This document shows positions 1 to 7,850 of a DNA stretch of 40,566 bases, piece after piece. Made by a program: the position numbers and the translations under genes. The notes under the pieces are model-generated. The model was not told the origin of the DNA. It saw only the letters and a list, made by a program, of their open reading frames with translations, and searched no databases. The stretch's first letter is position 1, and every line of letters begins with the position of its first letter. Source of the DNA: Chthoniobacter flavus (lineage in GTDB: Bacteria > Verrucomicrobiota > Verrucomicrobiia > Chthoniobacterales > Terrimicrobiaceae); NCBI GenBank assembly GCA_945860745.1, contig CAMASH010000028.1, positions 1 to 40,566 on the forward strand, in the 5' to 3' direction.

Positions 1-480
1 ACCCGTCTGGTCAAGCAAGTCCAGACCCTGGACAACAAAGTCGTTGCTGCCTACCCGGACCGCCTGCGGGAAGACATCCCTGTCGATCCCAAGGTGGACG
101 AGACCCTGCGCAAAGCCATGCTCGGCGTCGTTTACGACGGCCAGGGAACGGCCCATTCCGCCAAGGTGAAAGGCGTGAAAGTCGCGGGAAAAACAGGCAC
201 CGCCCAGTGGGGCCCGGCCAACAAACAACGCACCGCCGCCTGGTTCGCCGGCTACATGCCCGTGGAGAATCCCGAATACGCCTTCGCCGCCCTCTATGAA
301 GGCGACCCGAACGACAACTCGGTCCACGGCGGTTCCCACGCCGGCCCCCTTATCGGCAAGGCCTTCAAGGAAATCTACAAACTCAAAAATGCCCGCGAAG
401 GGGCCCAGGCCGGAGCCGGGGCCGAGCCGGAAAAAGACAAGGACGAGGAAAACGACGCTCCCAAGGACGAGTCGAATTAG
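1..480 (+). CDS. Penicillin-binding protein, transpeptidase C-terminal part (5' end outside window)
   Basis: The reading frame is open from the first base, so the gene begins upstream of the window. The visible 159 residues contain the transpeptidase KTG box in the context VAGKTGTAQ, followed by a segment ending in WFAGYMP and the AALYEG strand, the usual end of a class B penicillin-binding protein domain (PBP2/MrdA type). Such enzymes cross-link peptidoglycan in the periplasm. The SxxK serine and SxN motif would lie upstream. The tail of about 25 residues after the domain is very acidic and lysine-rich (EKDKDEENDAPKDESN). PBP2 versus PBP3 (FtsI) cannot be settled from this fragment; PBP2 is favoured by the spacing after KTG and the short tail. 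Confidence 0.85.
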   Translation, partial: TRLVKQVQTLDNKVVAAYPDRLREDIPVDPKVDETLRKAMLGVVYDGQGTAHSAKVKGVKVAGKTGTAQWGPANKQRTAAWFAGYMPVENPEYAFAALYEGDPNDNSVHGGSHAGPLIGKAFKEIYKLKNAREGAQAGAGAEPEKDKDEENDAPKDESN

Positions 481-690
481 GGCCGGTAGGGTGTTTTTTC
501 CTGGAGCCGTCCACTTGGCATGGTGTGAGAGAAGGGCCTGGTCCGAAGACTTCTTCCCAGCCCGAGTGTTCAGAATGCTACTTGGCGGTAAAATGCCAGC
601 CGTCATGCTCGTAGGTTAGCCTTAAGTTCGCCGTTTGCGCGCCGTAGTCGTCTTGCTTTGCCTTGATTCCAATTCCGGGGGGGGCACAAT

Positions 691-732
691 CGCTGAGCCC
701 AACCGTCTGAAAAGTAGACGGTTGGGTCAGTG
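691..732. repeat. Long inverted repeat (hairpin) downstream of cas2
   Basis: CCCAACCGTCT at 698-708 is followed by a 7-base loop and its exact reverse complement at 716-726. The stem extends past a single bulged G (697) with CTGA at 693-696 pairing TCAG at 727-730. The structure sits just past the stop of cas2 (minus strand, 738), so it may act as a transcription terminator or protect the 3' end of the cas transcript. No T-run follows the stem on either strand, so a classical intrinsic terminator is not supported. It is a single copy and no CRISPR array is seen in 481-737. Confidence 0.6.
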
Positions 733-737
733 GCTTC

Positions 738-1073
738 CTACCAAAACTGCGCCTGTTCCGGTAGTTCCTCGGGAGATGCCTGTCGGGCCGGGGCTCCATG
801 AATCACGAAACTGCGCTCCCATTGGGCCCGCGTCACGAAGATGGCTCGCACGCTGCCTTCGGGCGGAATGTTCTTTTTTACCCGTTCGATATGCGTCTCC
901 TGTCTGGCGAAAGTGACACATGCCCGCGCATAAACGCTGAATTGCAGCATCTGGTAGCCGTCGTCCTTGAGCCACTCGCGAAAACCGCTGGCTGCTTTTC
1001 GCTGAGCCTTGGAGCCGACAGGCAGATCGAAGGCGACGACTAGCCAGCCCATTTTGAATTTTTCGGTGTCCAT
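738..1073 (-). CDS. cas2: CRISPR-associated endonuclease Cas2
   Basis: 111 residues, the normal size for Cas2. The N-terminal beta strand GWLVVAFDLPV carries the conserved aspartate of the ferredoxin-like Cas2 fold. The rest (QFSVYARACV, then a helix, then GSVRAIFVT) follows the type II Cas2 pattern. Cas2 forms the central dimer of the Cas1-Cas2 integrase that inserts new spacers. The 3' end of cas1 (stop at 1040) overlaps its start, so the two genes are translationally linked. The ATG at 1073 gives a 34-base overlap; a second ATG at 1052 (residue 8, directly before GWLVV) gives 13 bases and is a good alternative start. The C-terminal tail rich in Pro, Glu and Gln after GAPARQ is poorly conserved in this family. 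Confidence 0.9.
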   Translation of the reverse strand: MDTEKFKMGWLVVAFDLPVGSKAQRKAASGFREWLKDDGYQMLQFSVYARACVTFARQETHIERVKKNIPPEGSVRAIFVTRAQWERSFVIHGAPARQASPEELPEQAQFW

Positions 1074-1960
1074 GGCTTATAAAGCCGGGTGTCGGCACCG
1101 ATGACGGCACGGCGGAAACCGTGCACCGAAGCCTCGATGCAGCTCCGCACGTCGAGTTTCAGGCCTAGGTAATCCACTCGGTCGAGGGAAAAACCGGTGA
1201 TCCAGCGGCGGAATTCCGGCGTGACATCCCAGCCATTCTCGCCGCGCGTTTCGCGACGGACCCACTGGGCGACACGCCAGTCTACGCAGGGGCGGAAGGG
1301 TTCCATGAGATCGTAGGCCAGCGGAGTGGAGCGTTCGCGGGCGACACGGGAGATGCCGAATGTCGGGTCGAGCCCCACGCCGAAGAGTTTTTGGAGGATG
1401 GTGGAGAGCAGCACGGCGTAGCCGTAGTTGAGCAGGCCGTTGAGGCCGGGCAGGGAGCGTTCGCGGGAGAAATCTTTTTCGTTGAGGCTGCGGCCGAAGA
1501 CATGCCAGAAAAGTTTGGCGCACGGGGCTTCCTTCTGCGGCTTTTTGCTGGCGGCTTCGCTGGCCAGCACAGGCAAGGCGATATCGTTGGGAGAAAGATA
1601 TTCGGCCAGTGCGCTTTGGTTCCGGCATTTGGCATCAATGGTCATCTGCCAGAGGCGCGTGCGCTTTTTCTCATCGAGACCGAACTGGGCGCGTGAGAGC
1701 AGCGTATCGGTGGAGCGATTGGCCGGGAGAACGAGCGAGACGGGTTTAAAGGCCTCGCAAATGATGAGAGCCACGCCGTGTTTGGCGGCCTCCAGAAAAA
1801 GATTACTGTGAATTTGGGCCGAGAAACTGGTGATGATGATGGAGGCCACATCCTCCAGCGGCAACCGCCTCTCGCCCTCAGCGCTCTTGCAGATCAATTG
1901 CCCGTCCCGGCAGCTTAAGGAAGCCCGGGGCGAATCAATGTTCACGATGTGGAAGCTCAT
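1040..1960 (-). CDS. cas1: CRISPR-associated integrase Cas1, type II-like, with an altered metal-ligand site
   Basis: 306 residues from the ATG at 1960, chosen because MSFHIVNID matches the start of type II Cas1; an upstream in-frame ATG at 2062 would add 34 residues that look like read-through of non-coding sequence and overlap the preceding gene. Landmarks are the N-terminal beta domain, LLNYGYAVLLS (about 176-186) and DLMEPFRPCVDWRV (217-230). The first metal ligand is E144 in KEAPCAKLFW and the third acidic site is E220 in DLMEPF. The position normally held by the ligand histidine (the H of GIxH in type II Cas1) is R205 in GISRVARE. Cas1 is the catalytic subunit of spacer integration, so this change could impair activity. 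It is followed by cas2. No cas9 is found in the window. Confidence 0.93.
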   Translation of the reverse strand: MSFHIVNIDSPRASLSCRDGQLICKSAEGERRLPLEDVASIIITSFSAQIHSNLFLEAAKHGVALIICEAFKPVSLVLPANRSTDTLLSRAQFGLDEKKRTRLWQMTIDAKCRNQSALAEYLSPNDIALPVLASEAASKKPQKEAPCAKLFWHVFGRSLNEKDFSRERSLPGLNGLLNYGYAVLLSTILQKLFGVGLDPTFGISRVARERSTPLAYDLMEPFRPCVDWRVAQWVRRETRGENGWDVTPEFRRWITGFSLDRVDYLGLKLDVRSCIEASVHGFRRAVIGADTRLYKPWTPKNSKWAG

Positions 1961-1998
1961 GCGATTGCGGATTGGCGAATGCGGAGCGCGGAATGAAA

Positions 1999-2615
1999 TT
2001 AGTCGTCGGGGAGGAGGCTTTCGGGCATGGCGAGGAATTCCGTTCCAGTCTCTGCTCGCCATTTCACGCGACCGTCATCGAGAGTTTTGATGATCTGGCC
2101 GTGGAGAGTGCCCCGAAGGGTCTTTACGCGGTCGCCGGGTTTGAAAGAGGAAGTTTGAGACAGGGATTCCACCATGGCTGTCATGGCTTCTCGATCAAGC
2201 ACGCCTGCCACGTAATGCGCCACGGCGGAGGTGATCTGTTTGAGTCGGGAGGCAGGAAGGTCGCGGAAAAGAATGCCGAAAAGTCCGCGGGCGATGTCGG
2301 CAAAAGTATTCCCGTTAAAGAAGAGGAAGGGGGCTTTGCGATGAAATCCGCGCAGCCTGTCGAGTGCTTCGGCGAGACTGGTTACTTCGGCACGCCCGGT
2401 TTCCCACTCTTGGCCGCACGTCTCTCCACTTTCTGAATTAAAGCCGCGTTGAGCGCTTCCTCGTTCGCAGAGTCCTCGGTTGAGGTTGGTGACAGACTGC
2501 CAACTCCAGTTTGCGAGAAAAGCGGCTCGGGCTTGTAACGGTGATTGTTTGCCAAGGCGACTGCGGCGATGTCCTCCATCGTCAGATGCTCCAGAAGATC
2601 CAGCCGCAGTTTCAT
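1999..2615 (-). pseudogene. Frameshifted gene of unknown function in the cas operon, KOW/SH3-like C-terminus
   Basis: Two overlapping frames make one sensible protein. Frame A starts at the ATG at 2615 (MKLRLDLLEHLTMEDIAAVA) and runs to a TAA at 2382-2384. Its last residues, SGKPGV, lead into frame B, which continues AEVTSLAEALDRLRGF and ends at 1999. One missing base near 2390 would join them into about 205 residues. No good start codon exists for frame B at the junction. The N-terminal half is helical. The C-terminal 45 residues (FKPGDRVKTLRGTLHG, then DDGRVKW, then MPESLL) look like a small KOW/SH3-like barrel. The stop lies 38 bases before the cas1 start on the same strand, so it belongs to the cas operon. 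Whether the frameshift is real, programmed or a sequencing error cannot be told. I do not recognise a function. Confidence 0.6.
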
Positions 2616-2721
2616 TGCTCATAGATGCTACCGCCCTACAGTAAGATTAGCAAGTCGGAATGGTCGCTGGCGAGGAGTTTGACCCGCTGAGAGGCAGCTC
2701 GACTTTAACGGGTGGCGGCAT

Positions 2722-2740
2722 CGGAAAATCACGTTTTCCG
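2722..2740. repeat. Small perfect hairpin between the cas operon and the cupin gene
   Basis: CGGAAAA (2722-2728) and TTTTCCG (2734-2740) pair around a 5-base loop. It lies just downstream of the cupin stop (2755, minus strand). It may be a weak terminator or processing site, though no T-run follows it on the minus strand. Confidence 0.35.
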
Positions 2741-2754
2741 CTACGGGGGAACAG

Positions 2755-3108
2755 CTACTCAAAATACGTGTCCTCGTGCGCATAGGGTGGGGCGCAGCAG
2801 CAGAGGAAGCGCAGCGGGGTGGTGGCGGTGATCTGGTGCCAGGCTCCGGGGGGGATGAGGATGGCGTCGCCCGGGGTGACTGCGTGGGTGGCCCCGTCGA
2901 TTTCCATTGTGCCGGTCCCCTCGAGCAGAAAGTAGAACTCTTCGCTGAGCTTGTGGTAGTGGCGGTCGGTGGCGGCACCGACGGGGAGGCTGGCCTCGGC
3001 CAGACTCTGGTTTTCCACGGGGGCGTTGGCGCGGTCGAGAATACTGCGTATCTGCGAGCCGTCCCTGGTCGTAAATGGTTTTTGACTGGATAGGTTTTGG
3101 ACAATCAT
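2755..3108 (-). CDS. Cupin domain protein
   Basis: 117 residues starting at the ATG at 3108. The open frame extends far upstream, but that part is the antisense of the neighbouring SDR gene and is ignored. Cupin motif 1 is seen as HYHKLSEEFYFLLEGTGTME (about 50-69) and motif 2 as PGDAILIPPGAWHQI (about 79-93), with the metal-binding His and Glu residues in place. Small single-domain cupins bind a metal and may be isomerases, dioxygenases or sugar-binding sensors; the substrate cannot be read from the sequence. Three consecutive cysteines (LCCCAPP) near the C-terminus are unusual. The gene is divergent from the SDR gene with only 15 bases between the two start codons, so at least one promoter lies inside the other gene. 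Confidence 0.85.
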   Translation of the reverse strand: MIVQNLSSQKPFTTRDGSQIRSILDRANAPVENQSLAEASLPVGAATDRHYHKLSEEFYFLLEGTGTMEIDGATHAVTPGDAILIPPGAWHQITATTPLRFLCCCAPPYAHEDTYFE

Positions 3109-3123
3109 CGAAAGTGAGGGCTT

Positions 3124-3936
3124 ATGAAGTTTTACGAAGGATGCACGACATTGATTACGGGGGCTTCGGCCGGATTGGGAGCGGAATTTGCGCGTCAACT
3201 CGCGCCGCATGTCCAGGCGCTGGTGCTGGTGGCCCGCCGGGTGGACCGGCTGGAGGTGCTGCGCGATGAACTTCAGGGCCTTCACCCGCAATTGACGGTT
3301 TATATTTATGGCGCGGACGTGGGGAATGAGGACCAGCGCCTGGGGCTGGCGTCCTGGCTCGATGCGGGGAACTTGAAGGTGGATTTTTTGATCAACAACG
3401 CGGGGTTCGGCGACCGGGGGGCCTTTGAGGACAGCGACTGGGAGAAGGTGCGGGGGATGATCGATGTGAACATCACGGCGCTGACCCATCTGATCCACGT
3501 GCTGCTGCCGTCGATGACGGAGGGCGGACGCGCGGCCATCCTCAATGTGAGTTCGGTGGCGAGCTTTTTTCCGCTTCCGAACATGGCGGTCTACGGGGCG
3601 ACGAAGGCCTATGTCACCAGCCTCTCGGAGGCGCTGGCAATGGAATTGCGGCCACGGGGGATCACGGTGACGGCACTCTGTCCGGGACCGGTGCCGACGG
3701 AATTCTTCACGGTGGCGGCGCGCGCGGGCGATGAGGACAGCGTGGCGCATTACCAGTCAATGCCGGCTTTTGTCGTCACAGCGCAACAGGCGGTGAGGGC
3801 GGGGCTGGAGGCGGTGATCCACGACCGCGCACGCGTCATTCCGGGGCCGTTGCTGGCCATTGCCGTGGGTGTGGCGTTGCTGGTGCCATTCTGCCTCACG
3901 AGAGAAATCCTGCGGACCTTCCGTTCCAAATTGTGA
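3124..3936 (+). CDS. Short-chain dehydrogenase/reductase (SDR)
   Basis: 270 residues with a classical SDR layout: cofactor loop TGASAGLG (12-19), NNAGFGDRG (91-99), the catalytic serine in NVSSVASF (141-148) and YGATK (Y157, K161). The arginine pair after the second strand (VARRVDRL) favours NADPH. A hydrophobic C-terminal stretch (LLAIAVGVALLVPF) could be a membrane anchor, as in the DltE-like and steroid-type SDRs. A GAGGG purine stretch lies a few bases before the ATG. The stop overlaps the GTG start of the polyprenyl synthase gene (GTGA), which suggests one transcript. The substrate is unknown. Confidence 0.88.
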   Translation: MKFYEGCTTLITGASAGLGAEFARQLAPHVQALVLVARRVDRLEVLRDELQGLHPQLTVYIYGADVGNEDQRLGLASWLDAGNLKVDFLINNAGFGDRGAFEDSDWEKVRGMIDVNITALTHLIHVLLPSMTEGGRAAILNVSSVASFFPLPNMAVYGATKAYVTSLSEALAMELRPRGITVTALCPGPVPTEFFTVAARAGDEDSVAHYQSMPAFVVTAQQAVRAGLEAVIHDRARVIPGPLLAIAVGVALLVPFCLTREILRTFRSKL

Positions 3937-5015
3937 ATTCAAGAGACGAGAAATCAACGATCGAGAAGGCCGCACCGGGCCAAACTCCTGACCTTGTGAG
4001 TAAAATCACGAGATCAAAGGGCGATCCGGTGGCGGATGGGGCATTTGCCCAGGCGCTGGAATTGATCAATCCGCATCTTTATTCGGTGGAGGAGCGGATT
4101 CGGGCGCAGGCCAAACAGTTCGATCCGGCGGTGGAAGGTTATGTTTCCTATGTCTGCGAAAAGGGCGGCAAGCGGCTGCGGCCTGTCCTGGCCTTGCTGG
4201 CTGGCGGTGCGACCGGGAAGATCACGGCCAGCCATGTCGATCTGGCGGTGATCGTGGAGTTGATTCACATCGCGACGCTGGTGCACGACGACATCATGGA
4301 TGGCGCGGAGTTGCGCCGCGACCAGCCCACGGCCAACGCGAAGTGGGGTAATGCGATCAGCGTGCTGCTGGGGGATTGCCTCTTTGCCCACGCGCTCAAG
4401 CTCGCCACGGGGTTCAGCAACACGGAGATCTGCCGGCGGATTGCGGATGCGGCAGCGGAGGTCTGCTCGGGCGAGATTATTCAAACGCAGCGGCGGTACG
4501 ATCTGAAGCTGAGCACCGCCGATTACTATCGCATCATCGAAATGAAGACGGCGGCGCTTTTTTCCACGGCTTGCGAGCTGGGGGCCTTCATCAGCGAGGC
4601 CAATCCGGCGGTGATCGGGGCGCTGAAAAACTTCGGCGCGAAGGTCGGCACGGCTTATCAGATTTACGACGACTGCCTGGACCTCGCGGGGACGGAGGAA
4701 GAGGCGGGCAAAACACTGGGAACGGATTTACGCAAAGGAAAGTTTACCCTCCCGGTTCTGCTCATGCTGCAAAACCGCCAGGGCGGCGACCTCAGCGGTT
4801 TGCGCGACTTGCTTTTGCGCGAGGACCATGTGGACGAGGAGGCACTGAGCGAAATGCTCAAACAGGCCGGCGCGTTGCAGGCGGCGGCGCAGATTGCGCG
4901 GCGCATGATCGGCGAAGGCCGGGAATCGCTCGTTCTGGTGCCGGAAAACCGCTATGTGAGCGGACTCCGCGCCATCGCCGATCATCTCATCGGCCGGATC
5001 GACCGGTTGGCCTGA
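3933..5015 (+). CDS. Long-chain polyprenyl diphosphate synthase
   Basis: 360 residues of the trans-isoprenyl diphosphate synthase family. The first aspartate-rich motif is DDIMD (119-123) and the second is DDCLD (246-250). The substrate-binding segment GGKRLRP (78-84) and the lysine region GTDLRKGKFTLP (263-274) are present. The small residue (A114) five positions before the first aspartate motif is typical of long-chain enzymes that make the quinone side chain or another C35-C50 prenyl diphosphate. The GTG start at 3933 overlaps the SDR stop as GTGA. An in-frame GTG at 3996 is an alternative that would remove a poorly conserved, charged N-terminus. The next gene, radC, starts 38 bases downstream. 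Confidence 0.92.
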   Translation: MNSRDEKSTIEKAAPGQTPDLVSKITRSKGDPVADGAFAQALELINPHLYSVEERIRAQAKQFDPAVEGYVSYVCEKGGKRLRPVLALLAGGATGKITASHVDLAVIVELIHIATLVHDDIMDGAELRRDQPTANAKWGNAISVLLGDCLFAHALKLATGFSNTEICRRIADAAAEVCSGEIIQTQRRYDLKLSTADYYRIIEMKTAALFSTACELGAFISEANPAVIGALKNFGAKVGTAYQIYDDCLDLAGTEEEAGKTLGTDLRKGKFTLPVLLMLQNRQGGDLSGLRDLLLREDHVDEEALSEMLKQAGALQAAAQIARRMIGEGRESLVLVPENRYVSGLRAIADHLIGRIDRLA

Positions 5016-5052
5016 TTGACGTCCGGTTCAATCGCGACTAAACGAAGACGTC

Positions 5053-5742
5053 GTGCGCATTCGTGAAATCCCCCCCAGCGACCGTCCGCGGGAAAAACTC
5101 GCGGCGCGCGGTCCGGCCAGCCTGACCGACGCGGAGTTGCTGGCCATTTTTCTGCGCACCGGCATCAAGGGGAAAAGCGCCATCGCCCTGGCGGGTGATC
5201 TGATCAACCTCAAGGGTTCTCTGGTCGCGCTCTCACGCTGTTCGGCTGCGGAATTGACCCAGGCCGCGTCTGGCATCGGACCGGCCAAGGCCGCGGAACT
5301 TGTCGCGGCTTTCGAGCTGGGCAAGCGTCTGGCCCGCGGCGGAGCGGAGAGGCCTGTTCTCGATAGCGCCGAAGCCATTCATGCGACCTACGGGGCGGAG
5401 TTTCAGGCCATGGATCGCGAGGTGCTCAAGGTGGCCTTGCTGGATACAAAATTGCGCCTGCTGCTGATGGAGGAGGTCGCCTTGGGATCGTTGAACGAAT
5501 GTGTGGCGCACCCGCGCGAGATTTTCCGGCCTGCCATCATTCACTCCGCCTATGGTGTGATCGTGATTCACAATCATCCCTCCGGCGATCCGGCGCCCAG
5601 CCAGGCCGACCATCGGCTGACGCGCCAGTTGGGCGAGGCGGCCAGCCTTTTGCAGATCAACTTGATTGATCACGTCATCATGGGTTCATCGGACGGCGGG
5701 AGATGTCCGTATTTCAGTTTCCGCGAAGCCGGGTGTTTATGA
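5053..5742 (+). CDS. radC: RadC family protein (JAB/MPN domain)
   Basis: 229 residues. The N-terminal part (RPREKLAARG, then LTDAELLAIFLRTG) and a helix-hairpin-helix-like segment (ASGIGPAKAAELVAAFELG) are typical of RadC. The C-terminal JAB domain has the metal motif HNHPSGDPAPSQADH (two His and the downstream Asp). RadC was linked to DNA repair in the older literature; the real role of the family is unsettled. The start is a GTG at 5053, supported by the conserved MRIREIPPSDRPRE beginning. The TGA stop overlaps the ATG of lpxA (ATGA at 5739-5742), so the two are translationally coupled. Confidence 0.93.
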   Translation: MRIREIPPSDRPREKLAARGPASLTDAELLAIFLRTGIKGKSAIALAGDLINLKGSLVALSRCSAAELTQAASGIGPAKAAELVAAFELGKRLARGGAERPVLDSAEAIHATYGAEFQAMDREVLKVALLDTKLRLLLMEEVALGSLNECVAHPREIFRPAIIHSAYGVIVIHNHPSGDPAPSQADHRLTRQLGEAASLLQINLIDHVIMGSSDGGRCPYFSFREAGCL

Positions 5743-6548
5743 CCATCCACCCCACCGCCATTGTTTCTCCGAAGGCGCAGCTGGCCGAAGGTGTGGAAAT
5801 CGGTCCCGGGGCCATCATTGGCGATGAGGTCACGCTGGGCGCGGGCTGCGTGGTCGGAGCTCACGCGATTCTCGAGGGAAAAACCATCCTCGGCGAACGC
5901 AACCATATCGGACACGGCGCCATCATCGGATCGCCGCCGCAGGATTTCGCGTTCACCAATGCGGTCAAAAGCGAAGTGCGCATTGGCCATGGCAACACTT
6001 TCCGCGAATACGTCACCATTCACCGCGGGACGAAGGACGGTTCGGCCACCGTTGTGGGTAATGACTGCTACATCATGGTCGGGGTGCATCTCGGGCACAA
6101 CACCTGCCTCGCTGACAAAGTGATCATTGCCAATAACTGCCTCCTTGCCGGCTACGTCGAGGTCGGGGAGGGCGCTGTGCTCGGGGGCGGGACGGTCTTT
6201 CATCAATTCATGCGCATTGGAACACTGGTCATGGTGCGAGGCGGAACGCGGTTCGGGAAGGACATCCCGCCGTACGTTTCTGCTGATGGCGAGAATCTCA
6301 TCTCCGGCATCAATGCCATTGGATTGCGGCGGGCCGGAATTTCCTCCGAGACCCGCCTCGAAATCAAACGCGCCTTCAAGCTGGCCTATTGGAGCCGCCT
6401 CAATGTTTCCCAGGCCGTGGAAAAGGCCCGCGAGATGGAATGGGGCCGGGAAGCCCGCGTCTTCTTTGATTTTCTCGCCGCAACCATCCGCGGAGTCTGC
6501 AGCGCGAATCGCGTGCCGGAATCTGCGGCGGAAGAGAAGAAATCCTGA
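5739..6548 (+). CDS. lpxA: Acyl-ACP--UDP-N-acetylglucosamine O-acyltransferase
   Basis: 269 residues from the ATG at 5739, which overlaps the radC stop; an upstream in-frame ATG at 5703 lies inside radC and is not needed. The left-handed beta-helix hexapeptide repeats run from about residue 4 to 180. The catalytic histidine region reads MVGVHLGHNTCLADK, and H120 is the likely general base by comparison with the E. coli enzyme. Conserved IHRGT (95-99) and VPPYV-like (IPPYV) segments follow, and the helical C-terminal domain is complete. LpxA carries out the first step of lipid A synthesis in the cytoplasm, which marks the host as an LPS-bearing Gram-negative. No other lpx gene is in the window. 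Confidence 0.95.
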   Translation: MTIHPTAIVSPKAQLAEGVEIGPGAIIGDEVTLGAGCVVGAHAILEGKTILGERNHIGHGAIIGSPPQDFAFTNAVKSEVRIGHGNTFREYVTIHRGTKDGSATVVGNDCYIMVGVHLGHNTCLADKVIIANNCLLAGYVEVGEGAVLGGGTVFHQFMRIGTLVMVRGGTRFGKDIPPYVSADGENLISGINAIGLRRAGISSETRLEIKRAFKLAYWSRLNVSQAVEKAREMEWGREARVFFDFLAATIRGVCSANRVPESAAEEKKS

Positions 6549-6583
6549 GTGGCAGAGGCGCAAGGGCCGGCGCCCCTCCCTGA

Positions 6584-7825
6584 TCAGGCCTCCGGCTTCG
6601 GCGTTGTGCCAATCCAGGCGGCGAGATGGACATCCCGCACGCTCACGCCGGCTTTCGCCGCCGCTTCGCGACAGGACTCGAACTCCGGTGCCGCCTGGAC
6701 GAGTTCGTCGCCGAGGAAGCCGAGCTTGATGCGCACAGGACCGTAAGGCGTTTCCACCTCGCGAAACTCCCGCCGCAATTTCATCCGCCGGGCCCGGTGT
6801 ATGCGCACGCCGAATGCGCTTGTTTCCGAGAGAATGATCCGGCCCAGTTCGGACGCCTTTTCCTCGCTGGCCAGAACGGTGAGGACAAACCCGGGACGGT
6901 TCTTCTTCATCTGCGCCGGGGTGAAAAAGACATCCAGCGCGCCCGCGGCAAAAAGCCGCTCCATCGTCGCTCCCGCCAGTTCCGGGGTGAAGTCGTCGAG
7001 GTTGGTTTCGATCTGAGTGATCTCGTCCGTATCGGCGTCGGGCGTTTGCGCGGCTTCGCCCAGCACGGCCCGCAGCACATTCGGCCGCGGCGCGGAATCC
7101 CGCGTGCCGAGGCCGTAACCGATCTTTTCGATGCGGATTTCCGGCAGCGGACCGTAGGAATCGGCAAACTCGGCCAGCAGCGCAGCGCCGGTCGGCGTGA
7201 TCAGTTCACCGCTTTCCTCGATCTGGCGGAGCGGAACGCCGGTCAGAATCTCCAGCGTGGCCGGAGCGGGCAGGGGAAACCGTCCATGGGCGCAATCGAA
7301 CCAGCCGGTTCCCTCCACCAATTTCGACGAAAAAACCCGATCCACCCCGAGCGCTTCCAGTCCTGCGCAGGCGGCCACGATGTCGGCAATGGAGTCCACC
7401 GCGCCGACCTCATGAAAAGTGACTTCTTCGGCCGGCAGGCCATGGATCTTTCCCTCCGCCACGGCGATCCGGTGGAAGACGGCCACGCTGCGGGTCTTGA
7501 TGAATTCACTCAGAGCGCTTTTTTCGACCAGTTCGCGGATCTGCCGGAAGCTGCGCCCATGGGTGTGATGGCCGTGATGCTCGTGGTCGTGGTGATGATG
7601 CGCCTTATGGTGGGAGTGCCCATGCTCGTGGGCGTGGACGTCGAACTTCCATCCGGCGATGTTCTGGCGGGAGCCGCGGTGAAAGTGGGCGTGGAATTCC
7701 CCGTCGAGCGCGAGGGCTTTCAGCGCGTCCTGAAAAACCGCCTCCTCCACCCCGAGGTCGCGCAGGGCACCCACCGTCATGTCCCCGCTGATGCCGGAAA
7801 AACAGTCAAAATAGAGGACGCGCAT
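6584..7825 (-). CDS. larC: Nickel pincer cofactor synthesis protein LarC
   Basis: 413 residues, full length for LarC, starting MRVLYFDCFSGISGDM, the hallmark of the family. LarC inserts nickel into the pincer nucleotide cofactor of lactate racemase and related LarA enzymes (a CTP-dependent cyclometallase). A histidine-rich stretch of about 30 residues (near 63-93, for example HHKAHHHHDHEHHGHH) is a probable nickel store. In some bacteria larC is split by a programmed frameshift; here it is one continuous frame. It lies 25 bases downstream of tRNA-Pro on the same strand, so the two may share a transcript. No larA, larB or larE is in the window. It converges with lpxA, with 35 bases between. 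Confidence 0.93.
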   Translation of the reverse strand: MRVLYFDCFSGISGDMTVGALRDLGVEEAVFQDALKALALDGEFHAHFHRGSRQNIAGWKFDVHAHEHGHSHHKAHHHHDHEHHGHHTHGRSFRQIRELVEKSALSEFIKTRSVAVFHRIAVAEGKIHGLPAEEVTFHEVGAVDSIADIVAACAGLEALGVDRVFSSKLVEGTGWFDCAHGRFPLPAPATLEILTGVPLRQIEESGELITPTGAALLAEFADSYGPLPEIRIEKIGYGLGTRDSAPRPNVLRAVLGEAAQTPDADTDEITQIETNLDDFTPELAGATMERLFAAGALDVFFTPAQMKKNRPGFVLTVLASEEKASELGRIILSETSAFGVRIHRARRMKLRREFREVETPYGPVRIKLGFLGDELVQAAPEFESCREAAAKAGVSVRDVHLAAWIGTTPKPEA

Positions 7826-7850
7826 GATTGGTTAGCTGGAGCGGGAAAAG

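Noticed and set aside
481-737. Possible CRISPR array after cas2
   Set aside because: Only one palindrome is found; there are no repeated units with even spacing.
2628-3104. Minus-strand frame of 158 residues over the cupin gene
   Set aside because: It is Pro/Ser/Arg-rich antisense-frame noise; the cupin frame at 2755-3108 has the domain motifs.
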